Shown here in pieces: positions 55,580 through 64,000 of a stretch of 64,000 bases of DNA. Source of the DNA: Selaginella moellendorffii (lineage: Eukaryota; Streptophyta; Lycopodiopsida; Selaginellales; Selaginellaceae); NCBI RefSeq assembly GCF_000143415.4, contig NW_003314297.1, positions 124,001-188,000 on the forward strand, given 5' to 3'. The notes beneath the pieces are model-generated. The model ran no database searches and was not told where the DNA came from. It saw only the letters and a program-made list of their open reading frames with translations. Position 1 is the first letter of the stretch. Each line of letters begins with the position of its first letter. The translations under genes were made by a program, and so were the position numbers.

Positions 55580-58504
55580 CTAACCAAATGGATTTCCCCC
55601 GGCCGCGGGTTGCACGGGGAAAGCACCGCCGTTCATGAAGCCTTGCGGGTTTCCAAACCCCCCGCGAGCTTGCCTGAAAAGAGAAGAACGAGATAAGAGA
55701 GTTTCTAGCTTGTGAAAGACGACTTACGGAGGTGGTGGCATCATATGACCAGGCATTTGCTGCGGAGGAAATCCTCCACCACCTAAACACAAAGGTATTT
55801 AGAACACTTAGATCCCGAAAAAAAGAGCTAGCCATTCTCTCTTGCCTTGCATCGATGGAGGGAAAGATGGCGGAAACGATGGCAGAAGTGACGGAGGAGG
55901 AGCCATTCCCGGCTGCTGCCAGTGCGGTGGTGGAGCACCTACGGGGCCTTGGTTGAAGCCAGGTAAAGCAGATTGGAGAGGAGCCATGCTTGGAAACTGT
56001 AAGATAAATCCCGCTTTGTCACAGCCAGTAAGAGCCAACTTAACGTACGCTTTGACTGGGATCACCAGGCAGATCAAACGGATTGCTTTTCGTTCTTGCA
56101 GGTTGTTGAGCGTAAGGCATGGCTCCCTGGAGCAAATTCATCAACACGAGAGCACAAACCGAATTTTGATACGCATACCGGCGGCATGCCTGCTCCAAAA
56201 TGGTGTGGTTGAGGTTGTGGAGGTGGGGGATATCTCATCTGCATATGCATTCCTCCTACATTGTAGGTAGGCATTTGCGGCGAGAAGAAAAGATCCTGCC
56301 GAAAAACAAACGAACATAGCTAGCTAAAGTTGCAAGAAATATTTGGAAGTACCTCTGCAATTTCACGCCGCTGTTGTTGTAATCCATTAACCACTGGTGC
56401 TTGAGGTGGAGGTGGCTGTGGCTGGCGCTGTTGTGGCGGCTGAGCGCTCCATGTTTCCTAGGTGACAAGCCCGTTAGAAACTTTGTTCGCGAGAAATTGC
56501 CTTACCTGAACTGGTTCAAAACTCTGAACTGGCTGGAAGCTCTGGACTGGCTGGACTGGCTGGAAACTCTGGACTGGCTGCGAACTCTGAAAACCATTTG
56601 GTGGCGGATTAGTCCATCCTCCAGTCGACTTTCCCTGTGCCGGGACTGGGACGTCCATTACTTGGAAAAAATCTGTAGGAGTCGGGGGTGCTGCGGGGAC
56701 TTTAGGAGGAGATAAATCGAAAGAGGCCCATCCATCACTAGAGGAAGTTACGAGGGCGGGCTGCTGAGACGTAGCAAAGGGATCAAACGGCACGTTTTGG
56801 CTAGATTTCGGAGGCCCAGACGTAGCAAAAGGGTCAAAAGGTGCATTTTGTTTCGGAGGCTCCGCAGTAGTCGTCGCAAAGGGATCAAATGCTGTGCTTG
56901 GCTTTTGAGGCTCAGCAAAAGGATCAAACCCTGTAGCTGTGGTTGTTGCCGCTTTCGGAGGCTCTGAATCCGCACTGAAGTCTATCAAGCTCTCCGAAAT
57001 GGCTGGCTGAGGAGCAGCTACAGCTGCTTTTGGAGTTCCATTGCCCATCCCATCCAAAGATTTGAACGAACGCAAACGCCCATCGCCCTGCTACCAACAA
57101 AACAAATCAGTACAAGAGTCAGAATTAAGAGTGATCACCTGTGAGCTGCTGACGGAATGAGGACTTTCGGTGTTGTCTTCCGCTCGTCCGTTCGAGCGAG
57201 AACCATCTTCCACTCGTAGTTTCGGCACGTCGTCTCCCAAGATGTCTCTGACAGATCGCATAGGAGGAGTTTCACCACCCCTATAACTAGGCGGTCGATT
57301 GAATCGTTTGTCAAGGTCCTCCGATGATCTGCGGTTATCATCCCCCCTCCTTTGATCTTCATAACGCTCTCGTTCATCATATCTCCGGTCTCGTTCTTCG
57401 TATCTCCGATCATCGTATCTCCGCTCTCGTTCGTCGTATCGTCTATCATATCGCCGATCTCTATCATCATAGCGCCTCCCACCATCCCGGTCATCATAGT
57501 TTCTATCTCTGTCCTCATACCGTCGATCACGATCATCAAAACGCCGGTCTTTCTCGTCATACCGTCTATCTCTATCCCTGTCCCTATCCTTGTCAGCCTG
57601 GTAGCCCTTCTCGTATCTATCACGCTCATCAAACCTGGCAGGACTCATCTTGTCATCAAAACCCCGGTCTGAACCACGAGATACTGGTCTGTTAGTGTAC
57701 CGGCGGTCGTCATTGCGATCATCGTACGAGGGGCTCTGACCATATCTGGAGCGATCCGGCTGCTGTTTGCGAGAGTCAAATGTATCTTCTCCATCACTCT
57801 ATACGTTTGAGACAAATGAAATTAAAAAAATGCAGCACAAAGACAAAAAGCATTCTTACCAATCGTCCTCTTCTGTCCCCAGAAAACCTTTTATCCACAT
57901 ACACAGCTCTGATAAAATCCCGAAGCTTGTCTGGGTTGCTGAAAAACAAACAGATCAAACACTAGGACAGCTATTAAGATCTCTGCAACCTTGTATCTGG
58001 CAGAGACTGGCGTGATGAATCCCACTCCTTGAGATAAGTTTCTCGTGCACGCTGGCAAAATACAAAGCATCATAAGCGCAAGTGTCTGTTTAAAACAGTT
58101 TCTCTTACTTGATTGCCACCAGCTTGCAAAGCAGACACTTCCGCTGGAGTGAAAGTCGCCATGGAGATAGACTTTACCCGGTGAGTGAATTCCCGGCTGC
58201 AAAACACAGCAATGCAAGGATGAAGAAAAAGAATGGGAAAGAAATTCACACTTACTGGATCCCGCTGCAAGTAGTGCACACAAACACAGAGAAATTCGTG
58301 CAGACATACTGAGGACCCTGAAAAACAGCGAGAAACCCTTCGTGAGCCACAGATCCGCTTCAACAAGACAAAATTTCCTGCAGTAGCAAGGAATCTGAGA
58401 CATACCAGGCTTCCGCAGTTGATGCATTTGCGATTCTCCGCGAGCTTGGTGAGGCCCCGGATAATCTTCTCGTTCTTCTCTTGCTCCTTGACCCGGCTCG
58501 CCAT
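55580..58504 (-). CDS. ArfGAP-domain protein, AGD14-like
   Basis: GTPase-activating protein for ARF-type GTPases in vesicle traffic. Thirteen exons from 58504-58406 to 55673-55580 join in phase, giving 744 aa. The ArfGAP zinc finger is assembled by splicing: CINCGSLGPQYVC then CTTCSGIHREFTHRVKS, with C-x2-C-x16-C-x2-C spacing and the catalytic HR intact, followed by ISMATFTPAEV, ALQAGGNQRARETYLKEWD. Exon 6 (57798-57139) encodes about 100 residues of Arg/Asp/Tyr-rich repeats (DRDRRYDERERRYDD type). Exon 7 has four FDPFA repeats, a SLIDFS motif and a PVQSFQ repeat, resembling adaptor-binding sequences; the C-terminus is Pro/Gln/Met-rich. The domain order matches plant AGD14-type proteins. The intron between exons 11 and 12 appears to start with GC (55845-55844) instead of GT. 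Exon 7 has a TAG/CAG tandem acceptor at 57088-57093 that could add or drop one Gln. Confidence 0.93.
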
Positions 58505-58888
58505 TGCTCCCCCGCCGCACACTGCGTCAGCTCCCCTCCAGCATCACGCGAGAAAACCTAGCCCCTGGCAGAGAGAGTCAATGGCGCCCCACTGTAGCCG
58601 ATGACAAAGGAAGAGGCGACCGCGCCAGAAAGAGAGCGACGGCGCGCTTAGCGCCTTCGGATCCACGCTCCTCGAGACGCCCTAAGATCTGCCACGCGCA
58701 ACGAGGCCGCCATTTCAAGACATTGCCTTGATCTCCACAAACCCTAGAAAAACAAAAAAATGCAAGCTGTGGGTCTTCCTCGGCTATAACACTGCGCACG
58801 CACAAATCTCGGGCTCGAATCTCTTCTTCTTCCCCTTTATTACTTTTTTCAAAAACTAAAGGTACCTGGTTCGATTCCCGATACTAGG

Positions 58889-59699
58889 CTAAATGGAAAT
58901 GGGATTTCTTCTGTGTCTCTTTTGGAGAGTTCTTCGTCTTTGGAGCTGCGACTCGTCCGCAACTCGCACAGAAACAACGGGAATGCTGTTCCACCGCTCT
59001 TTCATTGAGCTTCGCGTCATTTGCATATCCAAGAACACCAACAGGGCGATCCAGCGGAGTGGCAGCACCGCTAGAACCAGCGCCAGTCCTCCCAGAATCG
59101 CTGATCGGCCGCCTGTGGAGAAAAACTCGAGAGTCAACACCCATGAAACTCTGGAGCCGAGGCGCGAGTCTTCAAGAGGAAGATGTTTGCCGCTTGGATC
59201 ACACCCGATGCTGTGAGTTGCTCCAGTACTAGTGTGCTTTGGCTGGTGGTGGGACGACGATCTCGTGGTCCCGTTTGCCTTTAGAGCTGTAGCGCAGCCA
59301 GGGAATGTACAAGACGATGACACGGAGAAGAAGCGGTGGAAGATAGCGGACCCAATCTCCGCATGGATTAATAGCACAGCGACTCATGCCACGAGTGGAA
59401 AACGAAAATGATCTTACGAGAAGAGCGGACAAAGCATTGCTGCCTTGAGTGGCTCCCTCTCACAGTTTACAGAAGGAATACTTAGCTCCGGTAGTTGCAG
59501 AAACGTGTGAGAAAAATCATGGAGGTACCTTCATGATTGCGACATTGGTACCGATTCCCTCAACTCTCACGCCTTCGATGCCCTTTCCAGCTGAGTGTAG
59601 TACTTCTCCCGCGAGCGTCATTGTCGAGAGCTGAGGCTCCGCTGCCTCTAGAACCACGTCTCCGCCAGCTAGTTCCTCCGTCAGCGAAAAAGTGCATGA
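58889..59699 (-). CDS. Putative membrane protein, partial model
   Basis: Minus-strand exons 59699-59529 and 59456-59418 join in phase 0 and read LTEELAGGDVVLEAAEPQL, STMTLAGEVLHSAGKGIEGV, VEGIGTNVAIMK, GATQGSNALSALL, a clear coding pattern with good GT/AG sites. Downstream two frames compete: one carries WVRYLPPLLLRVIVLYIPWL and ends at PPPAKAH (TAG at about 59231), the other runs to 58889 with a membrane segment SAILGGLALVLAVLPLRWIA. Phase favours the second, hydrophobicity the first. The 5' end is not found; an acceptor at 59700 implies at least one more exon upstream. The family is not recognised. It appears to diverge from the plus-strand gene at 60.3-61.0 kb. Confidence 0.4.
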
Positions 59700-60349
59700 C
59701 TAGGCTACGTTGCGAATGCTCTTGCAAACATGCTCCCACCTGGGATCACATCACACCTCGCGTTTCTAAAGAAAAGAGAAGAATTTCCAGGGTTGCCAAT
59801 TGCCGCTGGTTATGGAGAAGAGCCTCTAGCTCCCGATCGACAGTAGAGTTTCTTAAGTTTCTCTTCCTCCACGATCTAAAAAACCTTTCTTTCTTCTTTG
59901 TGGTTTTCCAGGATAAAAGAGCGCCCTCTTGTGGGTGGTGATACTCCTCACAGTCTTGGGACTTCTATCTGGTAAGGAGCTCTTTTCCATCTTTCGTTCT
60001 TAAACTCTTTTGTACGTGATTGCTTGAAGCTGTGATTGGCTGTGCCGATTTCACCGTGAGACGTCTTCCATCCACGACGATGGCTTCCACCAATGACTTT
60101 AGCTCGCTCAATGCCGAGGCTCCGTGCTTTCCTTCATTGATCTGGCAATGTTGTGTGACAGTGTGCAGCCTTTACGTTCTGGATCTCTGTGTGGATGTTT
60201 CCCGACTTACGCATCAAGGTAACTTGAAAAGGCCTTTTGTACATGTTTTTTGGAGGCGTAGCATATTTGCTTTCACCAAAAACAGACTCAATACGTAAAG
60301 GTATTTGCATCGATTCTGTTTTCGTTTCTTCAAGGTGATGGCTTTGCAG

Positions 60350-61031
60350 GAGGCGACTGATTGAGGCAAGCTCTCCAACGCGAAGAGAGAGGTGGGAAGA
60401 AAGGACGGAAGTTTCGGAAAAATGTGAATCCAAGGGCCACTGCGCACAGAAACGGAAAAACATGATTCAGGAGCTTGCCGTTTTGGGAGACGATGCTCAA
60501 GCTCTGAACGAGGCATTCCCACGGAGAGAAGGTACCTTCGTAGTTTTTCTATTAAGTTTCTTCTGTGCTGATTCCACTGCTGGGCAGACACATCCTGGGC
60601 TCTTACAGTTCAAGCTTGTTTTGGCATTCTCGGGTACGAAATATTTACGTTTCTCAACCAAGTCTTCTTGGGGTACTTGTTGTCGATGCCATTTCTAAGC
60701 GTGAATTCCTAGAACGTAGTGCTTTTCCTTTTCATGAAACTATAGGTACCAAGGCACGCTCGTCAACTCGTTTCTTTTCAACGTCATGGCCATCATACTT
60801 CTTATGCTCCACAAGGTATGTTTACATGGTTTCCAGCAAGCTCATTCACTGTTTGCAGCGATTAACTCGGCCGCGTCATATGCTTGCTGCAGATTCAACG
60901 TCGTCCAAAATTCTGGGGCTCCCTTTGCTACTGGACGTGCGTATCAGGTTTCTTCCTGCTTGGAAACTAAGCTGTGCAGGCCAAGTTTGCTGTCGAGCGC
61001 GAAAAAGAGAATCTATAAGGAAGAAGTGTGA
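60350..61031 (+). CDS. Putative two-helix membrane protein, partial model
   Basis: Six exons join in phase: 60350-60531, 60588-60633, 60663-60700, 60754-60815, 60893-60936, 60980-61031. The product reads RRLIEASSPTRRERWEERTE, KNMIQELAVLGDDAQALNEA, then a membrane helix SWALTVQACFGILGLLGVLV, a second helix LVNSFLFNVMAIILLMLHK, and a basic C-terminus AKKRIYKEEV before the TGA. That each join preserves a hydrophobic helix supports the model, but the tiny introns leave room for alternatives. The first exon begins in mid-codon, so upstream exons exist; 60031-60220 has an open frame that may belong. The N-terminal part looks like a soluble helical domain. I do not recognise the family. Confidence 0.4.
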
Positions 61032-61329
61032 GAATTCGACACACGCGAGGCAACATTCTTTACAGCTCGCTGGGGGAACACAGGGGCAACTTCCATCTTT
61101 GCCTCTGGAGTCCTCATCCAAAAGCTGTCAATGGATTCCATACCACTTTGTGATCATCCGGAAAGCTAGCTTTCGAGCTTTCTGTTTTCCAGCCAGGGCA
61201 CGAGATCTCCTTTGCTTTCTTTGCTGTCCTGGTTTCTACTCTCAATCCCTCGATCGCTTTCTCCTCTCTTGGCGATGGCTAGCGTGTCTTTGTGCTTGTG
61301 AAAAGAGGATGTTCAAACAATGAAAATTT

Positions 61330-63500
61330 GATGGAGAATTTTATTAAAGCATGAAGAAATTATGTCAAAAGCAACAAAAGCAATAATAAAAGTGCTCATG
61401 CTTGCAATTATAACGCCTTTATTATTTACTCCCAAACTAAGCATTAATTGCCCTTAAGAGGATTATGTGATCAGTCTGGGCTTCGTTTTAGCTTCGATTT
61501 CTTGCTTGGGATAGCAACGAATCAAGCTATCTCCTTCATCTAGCAGCACATGGAGCATTTGCTCGAGCAGCATTTGTTCCCTCGTCTAGAGTTGGGTGCT
61601 TTCCGGCAGCTTGTGGTTGAGGCGGCCATGGCTGCCTTTCACGGCGAGGGTGGCGCGAGCGCCACAGCATCGCGAGTCTCGCGAGTGGCAGGCGCCGGCG
61701 GCAATGTTACAGCGGTTACTTGTTTCCGGATCCTTCGGATCAGCGTGCTGCTGCGCAACATGACTGTTTCTTGAGCCTGCGCGAGCTCTCCAAATGGTGG
61801 TTCTATGGTTCTTTGCATTCTCTCGTTTTGATTCGCAAGACGATCACATGAGCGTTCTGGAGCGTCGGCATTAGGAAGAGTGTCAGATTTTCTCCATGCT
61901 ACTGTGTAGAGCACGACGGTGTCATCGTTCACTCTCATGTAAGCATTCCTCATGATTTCCTTGCTCCTCTTTGTTGTTTTCAAGGCAGAGTCGGCTGGAG
62001 GCAATCTCTTTTTGGTTGCGTGTTAAGTACTTTCCTCCTTTTATCTTTGAGCAGACTATGTTGCAGCCCATCCCAAGAAAAGCAATCGCTATCTGGCCAG
62101 CAGCGCAGTGCCGCAAGAGAAATTTCGTTTGCCTTCGGTTTTCATGGATGTGTCTTTGCTGATTTATAATGCAGTCTTGGCAGCGAGGATAATGAATGCA
62201 ACGCTTGTGCTGCCGGAGTTGGATTACCAACGAGAGTGCCACCACCTGGCCTCCAAAATCACCTTGTCCAGTAGAACGATATAGAAGGTCCTTTGATCTT
62301 TTGCTTTCTCGTCCTTGATCGTGATAAAGAGCAAACACTTGTGTTTCTTGCACAGGGACCGCTTTGGTGGTGTGGTTTCTCGCCATCAGCGACACCTGGT
62401 TTGTGTGTTTGTGTTGTTGTATAAATCTCACTAATAGGTGTCCACTTGCTCAGGAGCTTGGTTTCTTATCTTGTCTCCACTAAGGTAAGCAGTCATCTTT
62501 GCTTCGGGTACTAGCTTTGCCTGGAGCCGCTCTCGACTTTGGGATCAGGTAATCCTTTTAATCTGTTAGTTGCAAACGGCTAGCTTTTTTCAGCCAGCCA
62601 GAGAACGACGAGCATAGCGACTTGTTCCCGGCCATCGTTTCTACCTGGATGATTTTGGTTGTGCCGTAGATTTGAACAGGAAACAGCGGCCAATTTGCTC
62701 TACTAGAGAAGCAAGGAGCTTCGTTTTTGCTAGCTTTTTTTCCCGAGAAGGACACGCCATCTCCTGGGACACGCTCCTGCGCACGATCGAAATGGCGTCG
62801 TAATTTGCTCGCTACTTTCGATCGCATGCCACAGCACTGCGAGTTCTCGTGCTCTGTCGAATGCCGGGCCTTATGTCGGAGCTAGTGTCGGTTGCCTACG
62901 CCTGTTTGGACATGGCCGGCGGGCTTTTGCCGCCATGATCACAAGCTATACACTATAAGTCTTTGCTTCGTACCGGTCAACGGTAACGGTTAGTTCTGGA
63001 GATGATATAATCCGCCAGAATCCGAGGTTTGAATCCATGATCGTCTACCTCTTTCGTCTTGTCTTTTGGGATGCGATGGCGCAGAGGGCTTTCTGCTATA
63101 GTGGTGCTCTGTTCGAACCGATGCCAGTGATGAACCCGGCGTCCTTGACGTCTGTCAAGATTGAATTGAGCCAATGATGCCACGGCAAGAACTGTTTTTG
63201 TATCAACGTATGCCCAAAGTCCTATGTTGATTTCGCAGCGGGATATTATAACCTGACCGGTTTGATCAACCACAATACCACATCTTTCTGGATCGCCGTT
63301 GCTGGCGTGTGCATGCCCGACCACAACGAGAATCGTTCTGGCATTCTGCGAGGCAAGAGAATCGTATGGCGTCGAGCATCTCTTTTCATGTTAATCCAGC
63401 ATGTTCTTTATGTACGAGGGTTAGTTGTTTTATCGGCCTGGCCTGGCGAAAGCTGGATTATAGAATGGAAGGAATAGAGTGTGATGACCTACTTGTGAAT
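61330..63500. other. Poorly resolved region
   Basis: Mixed composition with frames of 60-170 codons on both strands (for example 61922-62431 minus, 62977-63324 minus, 61550-61774 plus). None has domain signatures beyond the O-fucosyltransferase-like piece, and splice chains I tried did not stay open. Confidence 0.4.
62120..62280 (+). pseudogene. O-fucosyltransferase-like fragment
   Basis: One plus-strand frame reads IYNAVLAARIMNATLVLPEL, which resembles the plant GDP-fucose O-fucosyltransferase motif (GI.DAVAVARILNATLV.PELD). After the D the expected SFW/SYW continuation is lost and the frame closes at about 62280. Several open segments on both strands between 61.5 and 63.5 kb do not assemble into a longer gene by eye. 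I treat it as a decayed fragment; it could also be one exon of a gene I failed to trace. Confidence 0.35.
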
Positions 63501-63519
63501 TAAATCCAGCTGCATGCAC

Positions 63520-64000
63520 TCTAACTTGGTCTCCTCTCTCTCTGACCATAGCATTTGGAAAAAAATGTATGTAAATTGAATTCTCTGTAATGCATTGTTA
63601 ATTTCTTAGAAGATAAATAAGTATATAAAAAAACTATACTAAATGACTTATACAAAATAGTGAACTCTAAGTGCAAAAACATCCTGGAAAGAAAAAGATT
63701 TTTTTTTTATTATTAAAACAAAATTTCTTTAAGACATAAATATATATGATTGAATTTTGTCAAATTTATTTTTTTATTTTATTTTATGCCAAGCTCTAAA
63801 AGATTTTCTATTTAATGTCATGTATATAGGTCGTAAACTATGCATCTTATAAGCATTATAATAACAATCTTAACTACTTTAAATTTTTATTTTTAAGTTG
63901 CTTGAAATGAAAAGTATTTAATTTGATTATAACCTTAATACATGTGGCTCTTTAAATATTAAAATAATATTTTAATATTTATAATTATTTTAAAGCTGGT
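63520..64000. other. AT-rich end of window, no gene seen
   Basis: Very AT-rich sequence without open frames, like the spacers at 15.4 and 39.7 kb. Probably the edge of another repeat block. Confidence 0.5.

Noticed and set aside
58865-58900. tRNA T-arm-like word GGTTCGATTCCCGA
   Set aside because: No other tRNA arms around it; a short chance match or old SINE trace.
60565-61323. 252-codon single plus-strand frame
   Set aside because: It crosses good splice sites and is Ser/Cys-rich; the spliced chain with two membrane helices is a better explanation.

Overview
The window reads as nuclear DNA of a land plant, most likely a lycophyte of the Selaginella type. It holds plant-only or plant-typical genes (CSLD cellulose-synthase-like, plastid SECA2, plastid ferredoxin, GT34 glycosyltransferase, TOM1-like, AGD14-like ArfGAP). 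Their introns are canonical but very short, mostly 41-70 nt, and the compact GC-balanced gene islands are separated by very AT-rich decayed transposon DNA. The species is an inference from these traits; no marker sequence settles it.

Layout. 0.1-1.3 kb: Fic-domain protein (+). 3.3-4.9 kb: DIT1/PvcA (isocyanide-synthase-like) protein (-). 6.2-8.1 kb: tandem F-box-associated domains (+), interrupted by a TGA. 8.2-9.9 kb: four-finger RanBP2 zinc-finger protein (-). 10.4-13.9 kb: CSLD (+). 14.0-15.3 kb: Agenet-ENT protein (-). 15.4-25.7 kb: AT-rich transposon graveyard with a decayed Helitron and an intact-looking 558-bp TRIM retroelement inside it. 25.7-28.1 kb: five-exon P-loop NTPase with a PHD-like finger (+), Crinkler/RHS-like in layout. 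28.2-36.3 kb: second AT-rich block with CpG-poor F-box copies, a PPR remnant and an LTR with a perfect tRNA-iMet primer site. 36.4-39.4 kb: PP1 catalytic subunit (+), an unrecognised two-exon piece (+) and a GT34 glycosyltransferase (-). 39.7-41.0 kb: AT-rich spacer. 41.0-47.1 kb: NDUFB3-like complex I subunit, 32-exon SECA2 and ferredoxin, all (+). 47.4-50.8 kb: duplicated debris and a small novel gene. 50.9-58.5 kb: IQ-repeat protein (-), small plastid-like membrane protein (+), TOM1-like 7-TM protein (-), ArfGAP (-). 58.9-63.5 kb: two incompletely resolved membrane-protein genes and an O-fucosyltransferase-like fragment.

The genes are independent eukaryotic units rather than an operon. Several are plastid-directed (SECA2, ferredoxin, perhaps the 134-aa protein) or work in the cell wall and Golgi (CSLD, GT34), but nothing in the sequence ties them into one pathway. 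The most unusual content is the DIT1/PvcA-family gene with a plant-style intron, the NTPase-PHD gene stranded between transposon blocks, the complete TRIM with target-site duplication, the IQ protein built from seven near-identical 81-bp repeats, and the scattered CpG-depleted copies of the F-box locus. Exon boundaries given below were read by eye from GT...AG signals and phase consistency; none is supported by transcript data.
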